Part shown: piece after piece, positions 45,062 to 52,489 of the stretch
Position numbering within the stretch: the stretch's first letter is position 1
Layout: each line of letters starts with the position of its first letter
Source of the DNA: a bacterium
Lineage (GTDB): Bacteria; Bacteroidota; Bacteroidia; Flavobacteriales_D; Crocinitomicaceae
NCBI GenBank assembly: GCA_024742305.1
Contig: JANSYQ010000002.1
Location: 248,001-312,000 of the forward strand
Length of the DNA stretch: 64,000 nucleotides
Reading direction: 5' to 3'
Notes under the pieces: model-generated
What the model was told of the DNA's origin: nothing
The model's input: the letters and a program-made list of their open reading frames with translations, nothing else
Database searches by the model: none
Translations under genes and position numbers: made by a program

Positions 45062-46022
45062 ATATGAATTGAGCGAACTCTGGAGTGAGCCCAAGTTTAT
45101 CTTTCTTCCATTGCAATGCACCCAGTGTTTTACCTCCAGTAGTTGTAATTGAACGATTTGGGTTCTCAGATAAATACTTTTCTAAAAGTGCGCTCGCATA
45201 CAAATTTTGAGTCATCCAATTTCTTCCAAAATCTGGTGTTAAGTTTCTTCCTTTTAAATAAAACTTCCACCTTTTCTTCCACTCCTCATCTGGATTATCA
45301 AATTCGTTCCAATTTGAAGTTACCTCATATAGAGTTAAAATACGTTTAGCGCCTATTCCATATGCAATAAGAATATCACCGATATTTATAGCCTCAGGCC
45401 TTACTGCGAAGTGTAATTCGTCTTGCTCTTCCCCAAAAGTCCATTCTTCTGTAACTGGATCTTCTGAAACTCCAATTGGCTTTAGCCAAAACCTCCTGTT
45501 CAATGGAGTTTTTTTCTCTAAACCCCAAATCTTCGGTAAATACATGCCATACCCTTCATCATTCGACCAATCATTGTTTTTCAACAAGGGCTTCTCGACA
45601 TCTACGATTCTTTCGGCCTTCTGCCAAAATCTTTCGAAAATATCAATAGTTTCCTTTGACTCTTTTTTGTCGAAAAACAATCCAATTTCATGACGTCTTT
45701 TGAATGCTGTTTCAGTTAAGTTTGCTGAACTTACAAGGCACCTATCATCAACAATATAAATTTTAGCGTGTATACCTGTAAGTGAGCGAAGCTCTCCATG
45801 TTTTATTATTTCTTGAAATACAGTATAATTAACCGCTCTTAACTCATTTATATCTGTAATGAACCTTTTGTCTATCTCTTGTGAAAGAAATTTCCCATTG
45901 CTCAATTCATCAATAAAATCAAGGCTTCCTACATAAGGGCAGCATATCCAAAGTCTTGATTCAGTATTAATCAATAGTTTTTTAAACTCGTTTAAGAGAT
46001 CATCGCCAAACAATGTCTTCAT
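45039..46022 (-). CDS. Phospholipase D-like nuclease with possible EVE/PUA-like C-terminal domain
   Basis: The ATG at 46022 (MKTLFGDDLL) is preferred to an in-frame start 36 nt upstream; 327 residues. The N-terminal PLDc domain carries one HxKx4D motif, H85-A-K87-IYIV-D92, followed by SSANLTETAFKRRHEIGL. A single motif implies dimerisation, as in Nuc/BfiI-type nucleases. The C-terminal part (about 190-260) contains ELHFAVRPEAINIGDILIAY and RILTLYEVTSNW, which read like an EVE/PUA-like modified-base-binding domain. Inference: a modification-dependent restriction-type nuclease. No methylase is co-transcribed. Confidence 0.65.
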   Translation of the reverse strand: MKTLFGDDLLNEFKKLLINTESRLWICCPYVGSLDFIDELSNGKFLSQEIDKRFITDINELRAVNYTVFQEIIKHGELRSLTGIHAKIYIVDDRCLVSSANLTETAFKRRHEIGLFFDKKESKETIDIFERFWQKAERIVDVEKPLLKNNDWSNDEGYGMYLPKIWGLEKKTPLNRRFWLKPIGVSEDPVTEEWTFGEEQDELHFAVRPEAINIGDILIAYGIGAKRILTLYEVTSNWNEFDNPDEEWKKRWKFYLKGRNLTPDFGRNWMTQNLYASALLEKYLSENPNRSITTTGGKTLGALQWKKDKLGLTPEFAQFIFKEMGYP

Positions 46023-46052
46023 AAATAGTGATTTAATAAATAAAGCTACGAT

Positions 46053-46087
46053 AAACACCGAAACTTATTCAGTTTCGGTGTTTTTTT
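46053..46087. terminator. Strong hairpin between the PLD gene and the mobile-element operon
   Basis: AAACACCGAAAC (46053-46064) and GTTTCGGTGTTT (46072-46083) are perfect 12-bp arms around 7 nt. It lies 10 bp past the stop of the minus-strand operon and before the PLD gene. The longer T run is on the plus strand. Confidence 0.7.
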
Positions 46088-46097
46088 GATTCAATTG

Positions 46098-46637
46098 TTA
46101 CTTATTTAAAGCCTTGAATCCGTTCACACGAATGATGTGAGTCCGCGAGTTTTCGGCATCTTCTGGGACAATTCGAAGCAGACGATTGTTTGAGAATAAG
46201 CTTCTGAGTTTGATGTTAAACTCACCATACTTTACAGGATGTTCACCTTCCTTCAAACTCTTTTCATAATTCTCGTACAACGCTCCATTGGTCATTTCTC
46301 CAGTTTTTGATTTCTGAAGAATATCAAAAGCTGATTGAGCGACTTCATTCAGTCGACTTCGCTCTTGAATTTCATCTTCATCAAAGAAGAATATTTCCAA
46401 TTCGTCTGCTTCTTTGAGTTGTTCATCACTCATGTAGTCAGTCATAAACTTGAGAGCCTGTCTTCCGCTTCTGATGCGACTATCTGCATCAGAAATAAAT
46501 TCCGCAGCCTCCTCCTTTATTTTGACTTGTTCTTCACGTGCTTCAATATCCAACTTCAAATTGGTAAGCATGTCTTCGATCACGTTCACATTTCCGTCAA
46601 CGATCACGGCTTCTTTGGTTGCAGTTGTTTCTGCCAT
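46098..46637 (-). CDS. Hypothetical protein, last gene of the dam-radC operon
   Basis: The ATG at 46637 is used (the frame can extend to a GTG 6 nt upstream); 179 residues. It is acidic and helical with a central FFFDEDEIQERSRLNEVAQSAFDIL and a C-terminal half (GALYENYEKSLKEGEHPVKYGEFNIKL, LLRIVPEDAENSRTHIIRV) that looks like a winged-helix fold. No family with a known function is recognised. It is 35 bp downstream of the next operon gene and is followed by a strong hairpin. Confidence 0.65.
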   Translation of the reverse strand: MAETTATKEAVIVDGNVNVIEDMLTNLKLDIEAREEQVKIKEEAAEFISDADSRIRSGRQALKFMTDYMSDEQLKEADELEIFFFDEDEIQERSRLNEVAQSAFDILQKSKTGEMTNGALYENYEKSLKEGEHPVKYGEFNIKLRSLFSNNRLLRIVPEDAENSRTHIIRVNGFKALNK

Positions 46638-46672
46638 ATTCACTTGTTTTTAATTGATTACTAGGTGTTCTG

Positions 46673-47200
46673 TTAATCCTCCTCGATAAAATACACCTCG
46701 GCTTCCGTCAGGATTTTACCCTGCTGGTCTCTTACCTCAACATACTTTGCTGGAGTAACATTTGCGGACAGTTCGATATCAGAAATTCCATACCGAACTA
46801 CCTGTTCACTATGCGCATCTGTGTGCACATCGATAATTTTGAATTCTGCAAAAAATGTTTGTTTTGTTGAAAGCAATCCAAAATGAAGCATCAACTTTTC
46901 GAGCGTCAATTGATACGCTAAAAACGAAAGTTCCATCATGTAATTTCCAGAATTCATAAGCCATCGTACTTTGAGAGAAGAATGCTCTATGATTGAAAGA
47001 ATTTCACCACGATACATTTCAAAGAATTCACTTTGTAGATCATACTTAAGCCCGTTGTTCCGATACATATCTCGTAAATATTGAATCGGATCTTCGGTCT
47101 CGGTTGCAGCGATGGCTATTTCTTTCTCGATTGAATTTACCTTGTTGTCTTGAACAAGTGCCAATTCATAGAGCTTCTTTTTGATGTCTATACCCTCCAT
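46673..47200 (-). CDS. Mobile-element hypothetical protein, paralogue of 63371-63727
   Basis: This 175-residue protein contains YRNNGLKYDLQSEFFEMYRG and SFLAYQLTLEKLMLHFGLL, which match position by position the protein at 63371-63727 (YRDNGLRYDLANEFFDAHVD, SFLAYQIVLQELLLDLGLL). This version has an additional C-terminal beta-rich region (about 125-175). The function is unknown; such short acidic proteins belong to the backbone of Bacteroidota plasmids and integrative elements. Its start overlaps the upstream gene by 13 nt. Confidence 0.7.
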   Translation of the reverse strand: MEGIDIKKKLYELALVQDNKVNSIEKEIAIAATETEDPIQYLRDMYRNNGLKYDLQSEFFEMYRGEILSIIEHSSLKVRWLMNSGNYMMELSFLAYQLTLEKLMLHFGLLSTKQTFFAEFKIIDVHTDAHSEQVVRYGISDIELSANVTPAKYVEVRDQQGKILTEAEVYFIEED

Positions 47201-47634
47201 ATCTTCTTTGCTTTTTCAAACCCTACCCAGTTATGATTTTCATCATATCCACGTGCAGCGAGTTCTTGCCTGATAAACTTATTGAGTGGAATATCCATTG
47301 CGAGGATGAAGCGTAAAACTTCTCCATCCATCGTTGAGAATGCTCCTCGAATTTCAGCCCAATGATCAAGCGGATTGGTGTCTTGTGCGATGGTATCGAT
47401 ATGATCATAATCCATCTCAGCATAACTAGTCGTGAGAGGGTGAATAACCACATTTTCAGTTATTTCAAGAATATCATCAGATACCATTAAGTTCATACCG
47501 CTATGATATGCAACCGCATAAAATGGCGTGATTTCTTTTCTTCGCACTAAGAAGTTTCGATAAACCGCATCATCAATGAATTTCTGCTCATTGCCACCGT
47601 ACACGATGGCAATATTTTCTATTCCTTGATCCAT
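47188..47634 (-). CDS. Hypothetical protein of the dam-radC operon (148 aa)
   Basis: No family is recognised. It has a YHSGMNLMVSDDILEITENVVIHP segment and a C-terminal FIRQELAARGYDENHNWVGFEKA region. It overlaps its neighbours on both sides (13 and 16 nt), so translational coupling is clear. Confidence 0.65.
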   Translation of the reverse strand: MDQGIENIAIVYGGNEQKFIDDAVYRNFLVRRKEITPFYAVAYHSGMNLMVSDDILEITENVVIHPLTTSYAEMDYDHIDTIAQDTNPLDHWAEIRGAFSTMDGEVLRFILAMDIPLNKFIRQELAARGYDENHNWVGFEKAKKIWRV

Positions 47635-48140
47635 AATGGGTAAATGTTAATTTCAGACTCCCGTCCGGCAGGAACGGCTTCCAAGGCTTCTTCATGGGTT
47701 TCATAAAAAGTTGATGGTGGAGACTCCACTTCATACTTATCTTCTTGCCTGACTGAACTTACAAAGAGTGCAAAGACACGTCTAATTCGCGTAGTTGCTT
47801 TCCGCTTCAATGAACGGTAATTACTCCAGTCATATTCGTCCCAATCTTGAATAGGCTTTTGGCCGATGTAATGACCTTCACAATCTAAATGCATAAGCAT
47901 GAAGTATACGTCCTCTTGGGTGAATTCAGACTCTTCGGCAAAGGCGTGACAATAGCGAAGGAGTACTTCATATTTGCCTTCTAGCGTAAGGCCCTTCGTT
48001 TGATTTGAAACAAGGGTTATCTCAGAGTCCTCCCACCCCTGTTCTTCTGCAGCTACTTTAAATGCTTCAAGAAGAAATGGGGATTCTTTGAAAGGAAAGA
48101 GGTTTATGCGAACCTGTTTGTCTACGAGTTTTTTAGTCAT
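47619..48140 (-). CDS. Hypothetical protein of the dam-radC operon (173 aa)
   Basis: No family is recognised. It is rich in acidic and aromatic residues (EGHYIGQKPIQDWDEYDWSNY) with a basic RSLKRKATTRIRRVFALF helix. It overlaps radC by 8 nt and the next gene by 16 nt. Confidence 0.65.
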   Translation of the reverse strand: MTKKLVDKQVRINLFPFKESPFLLEAFKVAAEEQGWEDSEITLVSNQTKGLTLEGKYEVLLRYCHAFAEESEFTQEDVYFMLMHLDCEGHYIGQKPIQDWDEYDWSNYRSLKRKATTRIRRVFALFVSSVRQEDKYEVESPPSTFYETHEEALEAVPAGRESEINIYPLWIKE

Positions 48141-48630
48141 GTTCTGTTATTGTTTTGAGGTTAAACTGTGGCAAACAACCTTCGTCTGCCATGGAAATAT
48201 GAGAATCGGTGGTGATCACGATATGATCAAGTAATTTGATATCAAAGGCTCCCAAGCACTGCGTGATAACTTTTGTCAGTGCTCTATCATTCTCTGAAAA
48301 ACAAGCTTTCCTTGAAGGATGGTTGTGCATGACAATCACCGCAAAAGCATGCGTCATTACAGCGATATGTGCTATTTCTTTGGTAGCTATTGCCACTGTG
48401 TATTGAGTTCCTTGTGCAATCATCGAAATGCCAAGAAGCCGATGTGTTGTCGTTAGGCTCAGTACCCAAAAGCACTCTTTGTAATCAAGCTGATCATCTT
48501 CAAGCAAAGCATGAAGAGTTTTTACGGCTTCATCTGAGCTATTCACCGACACCATGTCATCAAACAAGGGTCGTTTATAGCAAATGCGGATTTCACGAGG
48601 TACGAGTACCTCACGTGACGGTAAGTTCAT
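48133..48630 (-). CDS. RadC/JAB-domain protein
   Basis: This 165-residue protein has the RadC-type JAMM metal site: E52 in KECFW, H102-x-H104-P in VMHNHPS and D115 in ENDRAL. It lacks the N-terminal HhH region of chromosomal RadC, like the short RadC homologues of plasmids and integrative elements. Its role is unclear; JAB domains are metallo-hydrolases but RadC activity is unproven. It stands second in the operon behind the methylase. Confidence 0.88.
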   Translation of the reverse strand: MNLPSREVLVPREIRICYKRPLFDDMVSVNSSDEAVKTLHALLEDDQLDYKECFWVLSLTTTHRLLGISMIAQGTQYTVAIATKEIAHIAVMTHAFAVIVMHNHPSRKACFSENDRALTKVITQCLGAFDIKLLDHIVITTDSHISMADEGCLPQFNLKTITEHD

Positions 48631-48672
48631 GTTTGATAAATTTTGAATGTTGGGTGCGGACTATTCCGAGTT

Positions 48673-49467
48673 TCAATTGTTGATTTCGTAATTCGCAACA
48701 AGCATTTCAGTCTTTCGTTTTTTGGTGCCGTCCTGATTTCTTGATGCTGGTTTACTTTGGTCGACAGAGATAGAATACCAATCGTAGTCTTCAATAAATC
48801 CGTCGAGTATATCATTTGGAAAGGATGACAGGAGAAATTTTCCTTTGAGCTTCGTGAGCGTCTTCAAAAGTTCTGTGTAATGTTCTCGTGTGTATCCTTT
48901 GTAATGCCCTTGAACGGTATCGATATAGGGTGGATCGAGATAGAAAAACGTTCGATTCGTATCACGGCGCTCTATTAATTCAAGAGCGTCCGTATTCTCT
49001 ATCTGCACCCCTTCAAAGCGTTTTCGCAAGCTCTCATTCCATAACAATCGCTTGTTATGGAATGTTTTTGCTTTTGTTCCTTGGGTATAGCAACCGAAGG
49101 AATCAAGAGTTCCGGAGAACCCAGTTCCCGTTAGGACGTAAAATGCCCAGGCAACCTGAAGATCTGAAAAGTGATGTGGAATCTGCCTGATGCTCCACGC
49201 AACTCGATGTATGGTTCGATCATACAGGGTTGATTCAATTCTTTGTTTAAGACTTTCAAAATCAGTTTGTACTACTCGATAAAAGATTGATATCATCGCA
49301 TCGAGATCATTTATAATTTCTGATTTCGAAGGATTTTTTGCCATGAAAACCGCAGCACTTCCTAGGAAGGGTTCGCAGTAAATGTCATGGTCTGGTAGTA
49401 AGGGTAAGATTCGACTTACCAGTTTTTGCTTCCCCCCGTAATAAGTGATTGGGGTTTTCAAGTTCAT
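48673..49467 (-). CDS. dam: D12-class DNA adenine methylase
   Basis: This 264-residue protein has the Dam/MethyltransfD12 motifs: TPITYYGGKQKLVSRIL (S-adenosylmethionine-binding, residues 5-21), EPFLGSAAVFMAKNPS, and YLDPPYIDTVQGHY with the catalytic DPPY. It methylates adenine N6 in a short site that cannot be deduced. No restriction endonuclease partner is adjacent, so it is an orphan methylase of the mobile element, probably protecting it from host restriction. First gene of the 46098-49467 operon. Confidence 0.92.
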   Translation of the reverse strand: MNLKTPITYYGGKQKLVSRILPLLPDHDIYCEPFLGSAAVFMAKNPSKSEIINDLDAMISIFYRVVQTDFESLKQRIESTLYDRTIHRVAWSIRQIPHHFSDLQVAWAFYVLTGTGFSGTLDSFGCYTQGTKAKTFHNKRLLWNESLRKRFEGVQIENTDALELIERRDTNRTFFYLDPPYIDTVQGHYKGYTREHYTELLKTLTKLKGKFLLSSFPNDILDGFIEDYDWYSISVDQSKPASRNQDGTKKRKTEMLVANYEINN

Positions 49468-49546
49468 ACGTGTAATGATGATTAGGGCTAATAACTATTC
49501 AGTTAAGTACTCTTTACCCCTACCCTACACGAATGAAAAAATCAGT

Positions 49547-49570
49547 CATGGCGACGTCACCGTGCTCCAG
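49547..49570 (-). repeat. Reverse-oriented copy of the CATGGC palindromic element arm
   Basis: CATGGCGAC followed after 5 nt by CGTGCTC, spaced as in the reverse complement of 40384-40407 (about 18 of 24 positions shared). Only one arm is present. Confidence 0.4.
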
Positions 49571-49586
49571 TATCACATTCATTGAA

Positions 49587-49617
49587 TAAAAAAAGGGCTA
49601 TCCTATAATGGATGCCC
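49587..49617 (-). terminator. Terminator of the outer-membrane-protein gene
   Basis: GGGC-ATCC pairs with GGAT-GCCC (one bulge) on the minus strand, followed by eight T residues, 34 bp after the stop. Confidence 0.75.
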
Positions 49618-49650
49618 CTTTGCTTTGTAGTCCAATTCGTTTCTACAAGA

Positions 49651-50382
49651 TTATTTGTTTGAAAGAATGAATCCCAATTTAATCGTAGTAAGTGAAACTG
49701 ACTTTGTTCGGTCATAGACTTCCTCGTCTGGTAATTGATTGGTTGAAAGCGCGTATCGAAATGTTTGGAAATTGTGTTTGCCATTGAGCGAGTAGCCAAG
49801 GCTTACAATCCATTGATCATTGAACGTTGCACTCCCTTCAAATTTGATCCCAATCGAGCGCCCTAGTGAATACGTCGATTCAACAGAACTAAAGTCTCCT
49901 TGAGAACCCGTGAAATAATGGATGTGGTAGGACTTTGAAACTTTCAAGAAGTTAATGAGTGGTGTTATTGAACCACCCAAAACAAGTTTATCATTAATTG
50001 GTTTACGAAAACCAAGGCCAATGTTCAAAGGAATATTAAAGTAATTAGGAAACGTGTATTCATGCGTTCCGTCTGCTTCGGTTTCAAATCGGTCTTTTAC
50101 TTTTGATTTAATTGGATTCCAATAAAAATCAACTCCCGTCGTGAGAAATAACCCTTGCTCATTGAGACTATGGGTAAAATTGTATCCAAGCCCCAATCCT
50201 GTACCTGCATAACCAAACTCATCTGAGGGTAATGCGGCAGAATAGAGAAAGTCGCTTATTTGCCCACCCCCGAAGTTCAGTACTGGTTGAGTTATGGTTG
50301 CGTGAATTGAGGATTGATTCTGTGCGTGACAGGTTGCACTTAGGATGAGTAACGTTGAAAAAAGAATTGTTTTTGTCTTCAT
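49651..50382 (-). CDS. Outer-membrane beta-barrel protein
   Basis: The 243-residue protein has a signal peptide (MKTKTILFSTLLILSATCHAQ) and a body of alternating hydrophobic strands (GTGLGLGYNFTHSLNEQG, LFLTTGVDFYW, FNIPLNIGLGFRKP, QWIVSLGYSLNG, TTIKLGFILSNK) typical of the OMP_b-brl family. The role is unknown. It is odd to find it among mobile-element genes; surface proteins on elements can change phage receptors or mating. It shares its upstream region with an HTH regulator. Confidence 0.8.
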   Translation of the reverse strand: MKTKTILFSTLLILSATCHAQNQSSIHATITQPVLNFGGGQISDFLYSAALPSDEFGYAGTGLGLGYNFTHSLNEQGLFLTTGVDFYWNPIKSKVKDRFETEADGTHEYTFPNYFNIPLNIGLGFRKPINDKLVLGGSITPLINFLKVSKSYHIHYFTGSQGDFSSVESTYSLGRSIGIKFEGSATFNDQWIVSLGYSLNGKHNFQTFRYALSTNQLPDEEVYDRTKSVSLTTIKLGFILSNK

Positions 50383-50486
50383 TGTGATTGTGTTTAATTG
50401 TGCTGGAACATTCCGAGAAATAGCCTAGCGGTTTTTAAATTCTATTCAAGGCGACACGTGTTCTCAAACACCTGATGAAAGTCAAA

Positions 50487-50532
50487 TGTAAACAATTTAC
50501 ACCAAATATGTTACACGTTAATAGTGTAACAT
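50487..50532. promoter_or_regulatory. Two operator-like palindromes before the HTH gene
   Basis: TGTAAA-CAA-TTTACA (50487-50501) and ATGTTACAC-GTTAATA-GTGTAACAT (50508-50532, perfect 9-bp arms) lie between the divergent outer-membrane and HTH genes. This fits autoregulation by the HTH protein. Confidence 0.6.
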
Positions 50533-50578
50533 TTTCAATGTGCTTACCCGAAATTTGAAACAATCCAATTTCAAACTC

Positions 50579-50827
50579 ATGTGCGCCAAGAAAACTGATG
50601 TATCTGTTTCCGATCCGAGAAACAAATTAATTGCTGACCGGATTGTCGAACTTCGAAAAAATGCTGGCTTTAGCTCACAAGAAGATTTTGCGAATGAATT
50701 TGGAATTGGTCGAATGTCCTATTGGAGAGCGGAATCTGGGAAAACTAATATTACGACAAAACTCCTTTTTCAAATTCTGGATGCTCACAAGATGAGTTTG
50801 AGTGAGTTCTTTGAGCCTCTTAAATAA
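50579..50827 (+). CDS. XRE-family helix-turn-helix regulator
   Basis: The ATG at 50579 (MCAKKTDVSVSDPRNKL) is preferred over a GTG at 50540; 82 residues. A Cro/C1-type HTH spans about 20-70: IVELRKNAGFSSQEDFANEFGIGRMSYWRAESGKTNIT, then LFQILDAHKMSLSEFF. It probably represses itself and the divergent outer-membrane gene through the palindromes upstream. Confidence 0.85.
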   Translation: MCAKKTDVSVSDPRNKLIADRIVELRKNAGFSSQEDFANEFGIGRMSYWRAESGKTNITTKLLFQILDAHKMSLSEFFEPLK

Positions 50828-50880
50828 GAAAAGTGTAGGGCGTAAATTTTGTATCTTATCGCAGCACTCATTTCAATGCT

Positions 50881-51096
50881 ATGAATAAAATACTCTACAT
50901 CTTCTGGTTAATATGCTCTCTAATAATTTTTATATTGGCTTATTACGGACTCACTTCAATTCAAGAAGTTTTACCAGTTGCTTCAGTAGGCGGAAAAAGA
51001 CCTACCCCATCCTTTCCTTATGCTTTGGTAATCACCCTTTCGATAGTAATTCCTCCATTAATTTATTGGGCCTTCATTCGCAACTCAAAGAGCTAA
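50881..51096 (+). CDS. Small membrane protein (71 aa)
   Basis: Two hydrophobic helices (IFWLICSLIIFILAYYGL and YALVITLSIVIPPLIYWAF) are joined by a short loop with VGGKRPTPSFP. No family is recognised. It faces another tiny membrane protein gene; the two stops are 5 bp apart. Confidence 0.55.
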   Translation: MNKILYIFWLICSLIIFILAYYGLTSIQEVLPVASVGGKRPTPSFPYALVITLSIVIPPLIYWAFIRNSKS

Positions 51097-51101
51097 TCCA
51101 A

Positions 51102-51248
51102 TCAGGTGAGAACGGATACAATGACGAAAAGTAAAATACAGGTAATCATCATTGAAAACATGAAATAATCATTTTTCGTTGGTTCATAATCCTCCTCATT
51201 ATTTCCGGTAATGAGAGACATGAGATCGCCTATCCACTGCTTAATCAT
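51102..51248 (-). CDS. Very small single-span membrane protein (48 aa)
   Basis: The frame starts MIKQWIGDLMSLITGNNEE and ends with one hydrophobic helix, MFSMMITCILLFVIVSVLT. It lies 14 bp downstream of the 89-residue protein gene on the same strand, so the two may be co-transcribed. It is supported only by composition and context. Confidence 0.45.
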   Translation of the reverse strand: MIKQWIGDLMSLITGNNEEDYEPTKNDYFMFSMMITCILLFVIVSVLT

Positions 51249-51262
51249 AGAGAGTGTTCTTT

Positions 51263-51532
51263 TTACGAGTGATCTTTTTCTAGGAGTGAAGATATATATT
51301 CATCCGCAGACTTCCCATCCGTTATTTTTCGAATAAGTTGGTCGACTTCATAAATCTGAATATCATACTTATGTGCGCTTTCCGTTTGTGCCGCAATCTG
51401 ATTGGCTAATTTAAAGGCTTCTCGCTGAGCTTCGAAATGCACAAGATTAAATAATGCGCTGAATTGCTCTAAACTCAGTTGCACTCTACCTTGTGCTCTT
51501 ACCCTATTTCTGAAAAAATTGCTGTATTCCAT
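51263..51532 (-). CDS. Hypothetical protein (89 aa), possible regulator
   Basis: It begins MEYSNFFRNRVRAQGRVQLS and is mostly helical (SALFNLVHFEAQREAFKLANQIAAQ). No family is recognised. An inverted repeat (ATAGTTTA at 51531-51538, TAAACTAT at 51559-51566) overlaps its start codon, a position typical for autoregulation, but no DNA-binding motif is evident. Confidence 0.55.
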   Translation of the reverse strand: MEYSNFFRNRVRAQGRVQLSLEQFSALFNLVHFEAQREAFKLANQIAAQTESAHKYDIQIYEVDQLIRKITDGKSADEYISSLLEKDHS

Positions 51533-51566
51533 AGTTTAAAGATATCGTCTACAGATAGTAAACTAT
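51531..51566. promoter_or_regulatory. Inverted repeat at the start of the 89-aa gene
   Basis: Perfect 8-bp arms ATAGTTTA/TAAACTAT, 20 bp apart, in the divergent region before the TIGR02391 gene. Confidence 0.35.
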
Positions 51567-51675
51567 TTACGTTTTATAAGTATTTATACTCATTGCAGAA
51601 TTAAAATCAATCAAATACTTTTGATTACACTATCATGATAATCATATACACCTGAATCAATTTAAATAAATTTTC

Positions 51676-52479
51676 ATGCCCAAACAGCACCCTCCCATTT
51701 CAGGAGGAATACTTGAAGGAATTGCTAAAATTCTTGCCCATACAGATTATGGACTAACTGGAACAGAACTTTCAAAATTTATTTCTGAAGCGAGACTGAT
51801 AGATACTGATCCCTCGATGACAAAATGGAAAAGGCTCTACAATTCATTTGTTGAGTTCCAAAACAGAAAGGGGGTTTCAAATAACATCTATACCTTCATA
51901 ATGATCACGATGAACCCAGGAAGGTTCATTGGAAAAAATGATGAATACGAGCATCTTCGTAATGAGCTGAACAAGAGATTATCACTGATTGGAATAGAAC
52001 TCAAAACCAATGGGAAACTCTCAAAAGTCAAATCTGCAAAGACCATATCCGAAGCTGAACAAAGAGTTAACCGTTTCAAAGAAAAGCTGAAACAAAGAAA
52101 CGCACATGAAAAGATTTTTGAATTCTGTAATGAGCAACTGGTTACTGAAAACTACTTTCATAGTGTTTTTGAGGCAACAAAGAGCATCGCGGAAACCATA
52201 CGTTCCAAAACCATGTTAACTACTGATGGGACAAGTCTCATTGACACAGCATTCTCGATTTCCAGTCCTTTAATTCAAATTAATGATCTTTCAACTGAAA
52301 CGAAACAAAGTGAACATAAAGGGTTTGCAAATTTGATTCGAGGTGTATTTGGCATGTTCAGAAATACTACTGCTCACGCTCCGAGCATTGTGTGGCCAAT
52401 CTCGGAAGAAGATGCATTAGATATTCTAAGCACGATCTCCTTGATACACCGAAAGCTCGAACTTTCGGAGAACTTCTAA
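51676..52479 (+). CDS. TIGR02391 (Ymh-type) protein with HEPN-like C-terminal domain
   Basis: The 267-residue protein has an N-terminal helical domain (GGILEGIAKILAHTDYGLTGTELSKFI) and the TIGR02391 C-terminal domain: VFEATKSIAETIRSKT, DGTSLIDTAFS, then GVFGMFRNTTAHAP. The R229-x4-H234 motif is the active-site signature of HEPN ribonucleases. In other defence loci such proteins act as toxic RNases or their sensors. It is followed after 10 bp by the AAA ATPase gene and belongs to the same operon. Its presence is an addition to the basic Septu layout. Confidence 0.75.
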   Translation: MPKQHPPISGGILEGIAKILAHTDYGLTGTELSKFISEARLIDTDPSMTKWKRLYNSFVEFQNRKGVSNNIYTFIMITMNPGRFIGKNDEYEHLRNELNKRLSLIGIELKTNGKLSKVKSAKTISEAEQRVNRFKEKLKQRNAHEKIFEFCNEQLVTENYFHSVFEATKSIAETIRSKTMLTTDGTSLIDTAFSISSPLIQINDLSTETKQSEHKGFANLIRGVFGMFRNTTAHAPSIVWPISEEDALDILSTISLIHRKLELSENF

Positions 52480-52489
52480 TAGAAAAGTC

